A stretch of 64,000 bases of DNA, taken from assembly GCF_000308515.1 (NCBI RefSeq), contig NZ_BAFV01000123.1, positions 54,281-118,280 of the forward strand, written 5' to 3'. The notes beneath the pieces were generated by a model. It did not search any database and was not told the origin of the DNA. It worked only from the letters and a program-made list of their open reading frames with translations. Position numbers and translations under genes: made by a program. The stretch comes from Nocardia carnea NBRC 14403. GTDB lineage: Bacteria; Actinomycetota; Actinomycetes; Mycobacteriales; Mycobacteriaceae. Shown piece after piece: positions 1 through 7,686 of the stretch. Each line of letters opens with the position of its first letter. Within the stretch, counting starts at the first letter, position 1.

Positions 1-3000
1 CAGTCGGCAGGGTGACCAGCCGGCCGTCGTGGTCACGCAGCGCGGTGAGGTCGCGCACCTGGGCGAACGCGACGAGACGTTCGTCGGCGGGGTTCTCCTT
101 GGCCACACACCGGAACAGGTACACCTCCTCGTTGTCCGAGGACGGCAACTGGGTGAGATCGAACTTGTGCAGCCGCTTCATCTGCATCCGCTGCGCGATA
201 TACGGGTGCAGTCCGCGGATGAGGTGTTCCTCGTCCAGGCCGGTGGCCGACGGGCGGAAGGTGAAGTGGTGGTGCATGACCGCGTTATCGCTGCCGGCGA
301 CGGTGGCGGTGATCCGATGCACCAGATTCGGCAGCGGCGCAGCGTTCAGCACCTCGTGCAGCGCCGCCGCCATACTCTCGAAGTCCTCGGGCTGGTTCTC
401 CCAGGACAGGTAGATATCGGCTTCGATGGAGGCGGTACCGGTGGCCAGCTCGGCCAGCCCGCGGACGGTGTCGGCGAGGGAATCGAAGCTCACCGCGGCC
501 GAGACCAGGTTCACGCCCTTACGTTCGGCGACGACGAAGGTGCAGTCGCCGGCCTGCCGGGTGCGGACATCGGTGAGGTCCTTGTTGCCGTAGTAGCGGC
601 GGGTCAGCACCTCCAGCATCGCCGTATTGTCCGCGGAACCGCGCGACAGCCGCTGCCCCAGCAACCGCACCAGCGGTTCGGTGGCGCTCACCATCTGCGC
701 GATCCGTTCGCCGCGGTCGGCCGCGTCCGGGTTGGCGTCGAGGTAGCTGAGGTTCTTGCGGGCGTCGGTGTAGACGCGGGCCCGGTTGCGGCGCAGCACC
801 GGCTGGCCGTACCAGGCGAAGACCAGGCCGCGGGTGAGGTCGGCGATCACCGGGAACCGCACCTGGGTCGCGGCGACCAGCCGTTCCAGGGCGAGACCGA
901 CCGGTTCGCGCAGCACCCCGTCGGGCATCGGTTCGCGCAGCCATTCGCGCAGCAGGGTCGAGACGACCTCGACGGTATCGGCGGGGCGCTGCTGAGCGAG
1001 GAAAATCCGGAAGACCGCGGCCTCGAGGTCCGGGGTGCGGTCGAGCTCGGTGACGCCGTAATGACCGAGGGCCGCGGCGAGCTTCGCCCGATACGAATCC
1101 GGCAGCCCGGCGCGCTCGACATCGAGGCTCTGCAGATAGGTGTGGAAGTATTCGCGGGCGCTGTGGACATGGCTGCGGCCGCCGCCGTCGTCGTCGAACG
1201 ACCGGTTGTGGCTGAGTTCGGCCAGGTCGGCGAACACCTGCATCAGCTCGAGTTCCTCGGCGAGCGGCCGGTGATTATCGGCGACGGCCGCGCGGCGTGC
1301 GGTGAGGTAATCGTCGAGGACGCGGCGATCGTCGTGCGGGTCGACATCGAATCCCAGCAGCAGGCTGCGCAGATCCTGCAGGCCGCGGGTCATCCGCTCG
1401 TGCGGCAGGACCTGGGCGGATTCGGCGGGCAGATCCAGCTCGACCGATACGGTGGCGGCGGTATCCGCGGCGGCATCGTCCTCGGCGAGCGGTTCCAGGC
1501 GCAGCAAGGGGGCACCCGTCTCCACCTGGGTGCCGACGGAGACACCGATTTCCTTCACCCGGCCGCGGAACGGCGCACGCAGCACCGTTTCCATCTTCAT
1601 GCTCTCCAGCACCAGAACCGGGGCACCTGCCTCGACCTCGGCACCGGCCTCCAGCGGGGTCGCCACCACCAGCGCCGGGGCGGGTGAACGGACGACGCCG
1701 CCTTCGTCACGGCTGATGCGGTGGGTGACGCCGTCGATATCGACCAGGTGCACCGGCCCGTGCGTGCCGGTGATCAGGCGATACCGCACACCGTTGACCA
1801 CGACCTGCCCGGTGTGCCGGTCGAAACGTTCGAGGTCGACATCGGCGGTGCGGGTATCGGCGCCTCCCTCGAGCCCGACCCGGAACCGGTGCGCACCGAT
1901 CCGCGCGACCCGCACCCGGTAGCTCGCACCGCGCAACTTCAGGTCGAGGGGCCGGCCGCTGTCGTGCTGAACCTGGGGGCGGCCGCCGGCGGCGGTGGAC
2001 AGCAGCCGATGCTGTTCGACCCGCTCTTCTTCTTCGTAGGCATCGATGGCGGCGGCGGCCAGGGCGACACTGGAGTGGCGGTGCGAGACCAGTCGGCCTT
2101 CGACGCGCACCCGGTCGATCCACCCGGTATCGGCGCTGGCGTCGATCACCTCGGGCTGATCCAGCAGGTCGAGGACGAAGCTCTTGTTGGTGGCGCCGCC
2201 CTCGATGATCACCCGGGTCTGCGCGACGGCGCGACGCAACCGGCCCAGCGCCTGGTCACGGTTGCTGCCGTAGGCGATGATCTTGGCGATCATGGAATCG
2301 AAATCGGCCGGGATGGTGTCGCCCTCACTGACGCCGGTATCGACGCGGATACCCGGACCGGCCGGCAGGTCGAGATGCGCGATGCGGCCGGGAGCGGGCG
2401 CGAAATCGCGGTCGGGATCCTCGGCATTGAGCCGGGCCTCGATGGCGTGACCGCGTTCGGCCGGCGGTTCACCCTCGAGCTTGCCACCGGAAGCGACATG
2501 CAACTGTGCCCGGACCAGATCGAAACCGGTGGTGTATTCGGTGATCGGGTGCTCGACCTGCAGCCGGGTGTTGACCTCCAGGAACGCGAACAGCTGCTCA
2601 CCGGGGTGGTAGAGGAATTCGACGGTCGCCGCGCCGCGGTAATCGACCGCGATCGCGAGCCGTTCGGCGGAGGCCTTCAGTTCGGCCGTCTGCTCCGGGC
2701 TCAGCACCGGTGAGGCCGATTCCTCGATGATCTTCTGATTGCGCCGCTGTACCGAGCAGTCGCGCACACCGAGCGCCCACGCGGTGCCCTGGCCGTCCGC
2801 GATCACCTGGACCTCGACGTGCCGGGCCCCGGTGACCAGCCGTTCCAGGAACACCACGCCGCTGCCGAAGGCGCGCACGGCTTCCTGCCGGGTGCGTTCG
2901 TAGGCGTCGGCGAGTTCCGACTCGTTCGTGATGACGCGGATACCGCGGCCGCCGCCACCGGCGGTCGCCTTCAGCATCAGCGGGTAACCGATAGTGCTCG

Positions 3001-3457
3001 CCGCGGCGAGCGCATCGTCGAGCGATTCGACCGCGCCGCGGCTCCACGGCGCCACCGGCACGCCGACCTCCTCGGCGATCAGCTTCGCGCCGATCTTGTC
3101 GCCGAGTTTGCGCATGGCGTCCGGGCTGGGGCCGACGAAGGTCACGCCGATCTCTTCGCACAGCTCCGCGAACGCCGGATCCTCGGCGACGAAGCCCCAG
3201 CCGACCCAGGCGGCCTCCGCCTTCGTTGCCAGCAGTGCGTTGCGCAGGACCTTCAGGTCCAGGTACGGGCGTGCAGACGCCGGGCCGAGGTCGTAGGTCA
3301 CATCGGCTTCCCGTACGAACGTCGCGTTCCGGTCGACGTCGGTGTACAGGGCGATCGTTTCGATGGGTTGCCCGGTTTCCGCGGACAGATCCCGGGCGGC
3401 GTGGATGAGCCGCATGGCGGACTCTCCACGGTTAACGATGGCGATGCGGTTGAACAC
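1..3457 (-). CDS. Single-chain multidomain acyl-CoA carboxylase (LCC type), 3' end outside window
   Basis: Biotin-dependent carboxylation of acyl-CoA in one chain. Reading leftward from a GTG at 3457 behind AGGAAGGAG gives 1152 codons still open at the window edge. Residues 1 to about 450 are a biotin carboxylase: N-terminal MFNRIAIVNRGE, ATP-grasp glycine loop AGGGGRG, HVEVQVIAD, and EVNTRLQVEHP near residue 290. A biotinyl carrier segment follows with LESMKMET, putting the biotinyl lysine at residue 621. The remaining ~500 residues resemble the linker/central region of eukaryote-like single-chain carboxylases; the carboxyltransferase domains must lie to the left of the window. Family knowledge: single-chain long-chain acyl-CoA carboxylases occur in mycobacteria. 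Substrate preference cannot be read from the sequence. Confidence 0.85.
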   Translation of the reverse strand, partial: MFNRIAIVNRGESAMRLIHAARDLSAETGQPIETIALYTDVDRNATFVREADVTYDLGPASARPYLDLKVLRNALLATKAEAAWVGWGFVAEDPAFAELCEEIGVTFVGPSPDAMRKLGDKIGAKLIAEEVGVPVAPWSRGAVESLDDALAAASTIGYPLMLKATAGGGGRGIRVITNESELADAYERTRQEAVRAFGSGVVFLERLVTGARHVEVQVIADGQGTAWALGVRDCSVQRRNQKIIEESASPVLSPEQTAELKASAERLAIAVDYRGAATVEFLYHPGEQLFAFLEVNTRLQVEHPITEYTTGFDLVRAQLHVASGGKLEGEPPAERGHAIEARLNAEDPDRDFAPAPGRIAHLDLPAGPGIRVDTGVSEGDTIPADFDSMIAKIIAYGSNRDQALGRLRRAVAQTRVIIEGGATNKSFVLDLLDQPEVIDASADTGWIDRVRVEGRLVSHRHSSVALAAAAIDAYEEEERVEQHRLLSTAAGGRPQVQHDSGRPLDLKLRGASYRVRVARIGAHRFRVGLEGGADTRTADVDLERFDRHTGQVVVNGVRYRLITGTHGPVHLVDIDGVTHRISRDEGGVVRSPAPALVVATPLEAGAEVEAGAPVLVLESMKMETVLRAPFRGRVKEIGVSVGTQVETGAPLLRLEPLAEDDAAADTAATVSVELDLPAESAQVLPHERMTRGLQDLRSLLLGFDVDPHDDRRVLDDYLTARRAAVADNHRPLAEELELMQVFADLAELSHNRSFDDDGGGRSHVHSAREYFHTYLQSLDVERAGLPDSYRAKLAAALGHYGVTELDRTPDLEAAVFRIFLAQQRPADTVEVVSTLLREWLREPMPDGVLREPVGLALERLVAATQVRFPVIADLTRGLVFAWYGQPVLRRNRARVYTDARKNLSYLDANPDAADRGERIAQMVSATEPLVRLLGQRLSRGSADNTAMLEVLTRRYYGNKDLTDVRTRQAGDCTFVVAERKGVNLVSAAVSFDSLADTVRGLAELATGTASIEADIYLSWENQPEDFESMAAALHEVLNAAPLPNLVHRITATVAGSDNAVMHHHFTFRPSATGLDEEHLIRGLHPYIAQRMQMKRLHKFDLTQLPSSDNEEVYLFRCVAKENPADERLVAFAQVRDLTALRDHDGRLVTLPT

Positions 3458-3768
3458 TCGCCGACTCCTTCCTGCGCAAGCACGAGCCCGGTCGGGCGGG
3501 GTTGCGGGTTCCGTTTGGGTCAGTGTGCCTCGTCACGACGCGAAAATGCACAGCGTGTGGGAGCTACTCGCACGTATTTTTGCGGAGCCGGTCCGGTCGC
3601 GCTCGCCGGACACGGTTCAGCGGCCGCGTCAGGGCGGCCCTGGAGCCGGTTCCAACCTTGTAATAATTGCAATACTGAACCGGACAGGGGTCCGCGCTGT
3701 TACGTTCCTGGAGGTACGCAGAGCACAGCTTCACGCGGGTCGTGGAGGCGCAGAGAGATCGGTACAGC
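3458..3768. other. Intergenic region, divergent from carboxylase
   Basis: About 310 bases without a convincing gene. It must hold the promoter of the leftward carboxylase and whatever drove the rightward LLM remnant. The AT-rich patch near 3657-3685 contains the 8-base palindrome ATTGCAAT and is the most promoter-like stretch. Nothing else recognised. Confidence 0.4.
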
Positions 3769-4120
3769 ATGGCCGAGTTCGAACTGTCGTGTGGCCTGCC
3801 GCCGGGGCCCGATTTCGCCGACCTGGTGGTGCTGGCCGAATCGCTGGGATATTCGCGGGCGTGGGTGTTCGATTCGGCGCCGCTGTGGGCGGACCCGTTC
3901 GTGCACCTGGCACTCGCCGCGCAGCGGACCGATCGGATCGGGCTCGGCGCGGCAGTGCTCATTCCCCAGCAGCGGTCCGTCATGGCGACGGCGTCGGCGA
4001 TCGCCACCGTGGCCCGGCTCTCCGGAAACCGGTTCCGCCCGTGCTTCGGCACCGGCTTCACCGCCCGTCTCGCGCTCGGGCAGCGGCCCATGTCGATCGA
4101 CGCCCTCGGCGAGTATGCCG
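3769..4120 (+). pseudogene. N-terminal remnant of an LLM-class (F420-dependent, luciferase-like) oxidoreductase
   Basis: From ATG 3769 about 117 residues read as the N-terminal third of a luciferase-like F420-dependent oxidoreductase: MAEFELSCGLPPGPD, then LAESLGYSRAWVFDS, RTDRIGLGAAVLIP and FRPCFGTGFTARLALGQRP. Full-length members are roughly 280-340 residues. At about 4115-4127 similarity stops and the reading frame runs on nonsensically to 4308. Immediately beyond, in another frame, the C-terminus of an unrelated SDR begins. The remnant therefore looks like the left side of a deletion that fused two genes out of frame, and no functional enzyme is expected. Confidence 0.75.
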
Positions 4121-4393
4121 GGTCAGCATTTCATTCGGGTCGACTCGGTGCTGCCCACCAACGTCAACACCCCGATGTTCATGAACGAAGGAACGATGAA
4201 ACTGTTCCGCCCGGATCTGGAGAATCCGGGCCCCGCGGATTTCGAACCGGTCGCGCAGTTCATGCACGTCCTTCCGGTGGGCTGGGTCGAACCCGTAGAT
4301 ATCAGTAACGCGGTGCTGTTCCTGGCCTCCGATGAAGCTCGCTACCTCACCGGGTTGCCGCTGCCCGTCGATGCCGGAAGTCTCCTGAAGTAG
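4115..4393 (+). pseudogene. C-terminal remnant of a mycofactocin-type short-chain dehydrogenase
   Basis: Only the last ~90 residues of an SDR remain, from QHFIRVDSVLPTNVNTP through FRPDLENPGP to SDEARYLTGLPLPVDAG and a proper stop at 4393. SDRs of this family are about 270-280 residues, so the Rossmann fold and the Ser-Tyr-Lys active site are missing. The fragment follows the LLM remnant directly but in a different frame. The intact SDR at 55151-55996 is from the same broad family and shares the FRPDLENP segment, which helps identify this piece. Confidence 0.8.
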
Positions 4394-4546
4394 CGGAAGC
4401 GGCGCCCCGCCGACCTCGTGCTACCGGACGGCGGGTCCCGGGCTTTGACGCAATCGCGTCGGCTGCCCGGATCCCACGGGCGCAATCGCGGCCGGTTCGG
4501 TAGCGTTCTCGTCGAGCAGGAGACGAGACTGAATACGGGGTACGGA

Positions 4547-5527
4547 GTGCGAGCAGGGAATCCGGCTGCGCGGGGGCGGTGGCGAAAGTTCGGTGCGGTG
4601 GTCGCGGCGGTACTGCTGATGACCTGGTTCGGTGGGGCAGTGGTCGCCGCTGCGCCGGTCCGCGCTCCGGTGCTGCGGGCCCCGGCCGGTGGATACCAGG
4701 AGCTCATGGTGCCGTCCGGTATGGGGCCGATCGAGGTGCAGGTGCAATGGGCGGCCCGGGGCGGAAGTTCGGCGCTCTATGTGCTCGACGGCTTGCGGGC
4801 GCCGCAGGATCACAGTCAGTGGGTCAGCGATACCGATGTACTGAAACGGTTCGCCGGCGACGATGTGACGCTGGTGTTCCCGGTCGGCGGGCATTCCAGT
4901 TTCTACGCCGACTGGTATCGGCCGAGCAGCACCAACGGTCAGGCCGTCACGTACAAATGGGAAACCTTCCTCAGCGAGGAGCTCCCCGCATTCCTGGCGC
5001 GGTACGGGGTTTCGCGGACGAACAACGCCGTCGTCGGTGCCTCCATGGGTGGTGGGGCAGCGCTGACGCTGGCCGCGCACCATCGCGACCAGTTCCGGTT
5101 CGCGGGCTCCTTCTCCGGTTTCGTGAATCCGACCTTCCCGATGTGGAACGAGGCGGTACGCGCCGCGATGTGGGACGAGGGCCGCTTCGATGTGGACGAT
5201 ATGTGGGGGCCACCGGATGATCCCGCGTGGCGTCGGCACGATCCGACGGTGCAGGCCGAATTGTTGCGCGGCCTACCGATGTACGTTTCGGCCGGCAACG
5301 GCGTCCCCGGGCTTCCCGATGTGCCGTACGGCGCGGGGAACACCGTGAACGCGATGGGACTGGAGGCGATGGCCATGACCGCCGCCCGGATCTTCGCCGA
5401 CCGGGTCGCGTCGCTGGGGATCCCCGCGCGGGTCGATATCGGCAACGGCACCCATACCTGGCCCTACTGGGAGCGGGCGATCGCCACCGCCCGCCCGATG
5501 ATCCTGGACGCACTCGGCGCCCACTGA
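4547..5527 (+). CDS. Antigen 85-family esterase / mycolyltransferase
   Basis: Secreted alpha/beta-hydrolase of the antigen 85 (Fbp) family, which transfers mycolyl groups between trehalose mycolates and arabinogalactan outside the membrane. The 326-residue product has an N-terminal signal sequence (basic RGRWRKFG, then a hydrophobic stretch ending AVVAAAP). Visible landmarks are YVLDGLRAPQD, the nucleophile elbow GASMGGG (Ser166), and the catalytic-histidine segment GTHTWPYWE (His303), matching the family's HSWPYW box. I chose GTG 4547 with GGGG six bases upstream because an upstream extension would bury the signal peptide. It stands alone; whether it acts on mycolates or is an Ag85-like paralogue is not decidable here. 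Confidence 0.85.
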   Translation: MRAGNPAARGRWRKFGAVVAAVLLMTWFGGAVVAAAPVRAPVLRAPAGGYQELMVPSGMGPIEVQVQWAARGGSSALYVLDGLRAPQDHSQWVSDTDVLKRFAGDDVTLVFPVGGHSSFYADWYRPSSTNGQAVTYKWETFLSEELPAFLARYGVSRTNNAVVGASMGGGAALTLAAHHRDQFRFAGSFSGFVNPTFPMWNEAVRAAMWDEGRFDVDDMWGPPDDPAWRRHDPTVQAELLRGLPMYVSAGNGVPGLPDVPYGAGNTVNAMGLEAMAMTAARIFADRVASLGIPARVDIGNGTHTWPYWERAIATARPMILDALGAH

Positions 5528-5773
5528 CGAAGGGCCGCAGTTCAGGATTTGTCGGCGACTCGCCGCAGCGACCCGACCCGCTGAGCTGCGCAGCCGGTAT
5601 CCTTCCGGTCTGCACACGCCATGTTGCCCGTGTGCGCTGCTCATCGGGCATGAGTGAGCCGGAGACCGGCGCGGAAGCCGGAGTACAGGCACCGCGTCCC
5701 TGTTTCCGGGCTCGACTCGCTGATGCCGGTCCGTTGCCGAGTTCCGTTGCTGTGCCCACTCGACTGGAGCGCG

Positions 5774-6475
5774 ATGAACCGCAAGCATTCCCGTACCGCT
5801 GCAGCGATCACCTTGGCGTCGGTGGCTGCGGCCGCTGCCGTGCTCGCCACCCCGGCTCGGGCCGCCCCCGGCCAGGTCGGCGTCGGTGGGATGCACCTGG
5901 TCGCGTCGGTGGATTCGACGAATTCGGTGCCCGCCGGCGATATCGCGGCGGGTGTCCCGTTCAGCCACGCGACCAAGGTGTCCGGGAACTTCTCGGTCGC
6001 CCTGGACGGGACACCGGCGCTGCAGGGCGGCCGGATCGTGGTGGGATATCTGGTGGGTTGCGCGGTGGATGTCTCCGAGGGCATGTCGATTGCGATAGTC
6101 CCGGAAATCGGTGGCGGCGCATCGATCGCGCCCTATACCGAACTCGAGGTCGCCACCACCTTCGAGGAGGGCGCCGCACCTGTCGTCACGGTCGCGCCGC
6201 TCGTCGGCGTGGAGCCCAGTGTCGGAGTCGAATCGGCGCTCGCGGGTGAGGTAGGGGTCAATCTGGCGCCGGGTACGGTGGCGCCGGTCGTCGTCGGCGA
6301 AACCGAGCTGACTCCGGAGACGACCTTCCCGTTCACCTTCGCCCACGCCGACACCCCGTTGAATATCGACGGATGTCTCTCCCCGGCCTCTGCCATACCC
6401 TTCGTCACCGTCGACGCCCGCACTCCTGGTGGCGCCGCCCAAACCACCGGCTACGGAACCGCTTTCGAGTTTTGA
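5774..6475 (+). CDS. MspA family porin
   Basis: Predicted outer-membrane (mycomembrane) channel protein of the MspA family. The 233-residue precursor has a Sec signal peptide (MNRKHSRTAAAITLASVAAA... cut after ARA). The mature part is beta-rich and contains GGRIVVGYLVGCAVDV, a long acidic/valine-rich middle, and the family-typical C-terminus GCLSPASAIPFVTVDA followed by a TTGYG ending. Nocardial MspA homologues are of similar length and also carry a cysteine pair as seen here. It follows the Ag85-like gene on the same strand after 246 bases. A strong inverted repeat lies just past its stop. Confidence 0.85.
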   Translation: MNRKHSRTAAAITLASVAAAAAVLATPARAAPGQVGVGGMHLVASVDSTNSVPAGDIAAGVPFSHATKVSGNFSVALDGTPALQGGRIVVGYLVGCAVDVSEGMSIAIVPEIGGGASIAPYTELEVATTFEEGAAPVVTVAPLVGVEPSVGVESALAGEVGVNLAPGTVAPVVVGETELTPETTFPFTFAHADTPLNIDGCLSPASAIPFVTVDARTPGGAAQTTGYGTAFEF

Positions 6476-6502
6476 TCGGATCGATCGGTTCGCCGGCCCG
6501 GC

Positions 6503-6535
6503 GCGGACCGGCCTCGCTGCGTGCGGCCGGTCCGC
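6503..6535. terminator. Hairpin between convergent genes (bidirectional terminator)
   Basis: Perfect 11-base inverted repeat GCGGACCGGCC / GGCCGGTCCGC with an 11-base loop, lying between the stop of the porin and the stop of the convergent Ig-like gene. There is no T tract, as is common in high-GC actinobacteria. Confidence 0.6.
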
Positions 6536-6541
6536 TCGGGG

Positions 6542-6973
6542 TCAGGGGAGCGGCAGGCAGGTACTTCCGGCGCCGACGCCGTATCCGGTCACATCGACCT
6601 CGATGTATTTCGCGGAGGTGTACTGCCCCGGCGTGAACTGCTGTGCGGTGATGTTCTGGCGGCCCGTATGCTCGGGCGTCCACGCGAACGTCGCCGTCCC
6701 GTTCTCGGGGTGGTAGGTGGCCTGGCCGAGACGCACGCCACCGCCCGGTACTCCGCCCCCACTGTTGATGATCGTGACCTCGCCCGCCTCGGATGGTGGC
6801 GCATCGACCGCGGCCGTCACCGTATAACTGCAACCCACCCGCAGCCCTTCCGGTCCGGCCGCAACTTTCACGTCGGTGACCTCCGCGCCGGCTCCCGGCG
6901 CAGCCAGTACCGTCGCCAGACCGGCGATACCGAGAACCGCGGTGGAGTTGAACAGCCGGATGGATTTACGCAT
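6542..6973 (-). CDS. Small secreted Ig-like domain protein
   Basis: 143-residue secreted protein of unknown function. Signal peptide MRKSIRLFNSTAVLGIAGLATVLAAPGAGA, then a ~110-residue beta-sandwich-like module: one cysteine in VGCSYTVTAAVDAP near its start and one in STCLPLP at the very end, presumably disulphide bonded. A core TATFAWTPEHTGRQNITAQQ resembles bacterial Ig-like folds. A paralogue with the same plan (CTYQVRAAVD ... STTWTPPNPGTHFIRA ... GCAVP) lies at 56329-56769. Likely envelope-associated or secreted; partner unknown. Confidence 0.65.
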   Translation of the reverse strand: MRKSIRLFNSTAVLGIAGLATVLAAPGAGAEVTDVKVAAGPEGLRVGCSYTVTAAVDAPPSEAGEVTIINSGGGVPGGGVRLGQATYHPENGTATFAWTPEHTGRQNITAQQFTPGQYTSAKYIEVDVTGYGVGAGSTCLPLP

Positions 6974-7096
6974 ACATTGACCTTTCTCGTCATACGGTCG
7001 GATCCTTCGAGTGTGTCACGCGGCCGGAGGTGATCTCACCGCGGCGTTACCGCGAGATGATCGATTGAATGACGTAAATGCTTGGGGTCCAGCAAC

Positions 7097-7581
7097 TTAC
7101 ATTCGAGTTGTGACGAAGCGGTGCTTCGTGAGCGCATAGAGGGTCACCAGCGGCTTCAACGGCATCCACTCCCCGAACCGATACTCCGCACCCCGGGTCA
7201 GGCGGTGCGCCAGATCCGGGCGCTGCTGCGCCAGATATCGGCGGGCTTTCTCGGCATGGACGGGCAGCGACACGATTTTGATCCGGTCCGCGTCCTCCAG
7301 GTACGGAATCGCGAACGCGACGTTCTGCCAGGTGCTGCGGCTCTTCTCTTCGAGTACCGGCTCGCCGCGGTACCCCCGGACATCGATTGCGTAATCGGCC
7401 ATGAGCGCGGCCTCTGACCGAGGACGGTTTCGGAGCCACCGGTGGCGGTGGTTCCGGTGCACCTGCGGGAGGCGCGCCAGTTCGTCCACTCGCCCCAGAG
7501 CAGGAACAGCAGCGCGGCGGCGATGGCGACCCGAGTCCTTTTCCGCACCTGCCCAGTCAAGCACGTGTCACAGTTCGCCAT
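7097..7581 (-). pseudogene. Broken DUF218 (YdcF/ElyC-like) membrane protein
   Basis: The N-terminal part reads in one frame from ATG 7581 (basic RKRTR, transmembrane VAIAAALLFLLWGEW, then GGSETVLG). The C-terminal part reads in another: EAALMADYAIDVRGYRG, LEEKSRSTWQNVAFA, IKIVSLPVHAEKARRY, ending at 7097. These are the DUF218 hallmarks, including the conserved STWQN. About 50-60 residues that should link GSETVLG to the EAALMADYA region are absent, so an out-of-frame internal deletion near 7405-7425 has joined the ends. DUF218 proteins act in envelope metabolism; this copy should be inactive. Confidence 0.65.
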
Positions 7582-7686
7582 TTATTGGACGCGTGTCCGT
7601 CTCCGCGCCTTCACCGACGGGCCCCCAGCGGCTCATCTGGTCGCGGCAAGCTCACGCGACTACCTGGCAGAGCTGAATGAGGACCT

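Noticed and set aside
29..1687. Long rightward open frame of 552 codons
   Set aside because: Antisense to the carboxylase; low-complexity Gly/Arg/Val composition typical of a high-GC shadow frame.
2819..4393. 524-codon rightward frame that ends in good SDR sequence
   Set aside because: Only the last ~90 codons are SDR-like; the upstream part is antisense to the carboxylase plus intergenic sequence.
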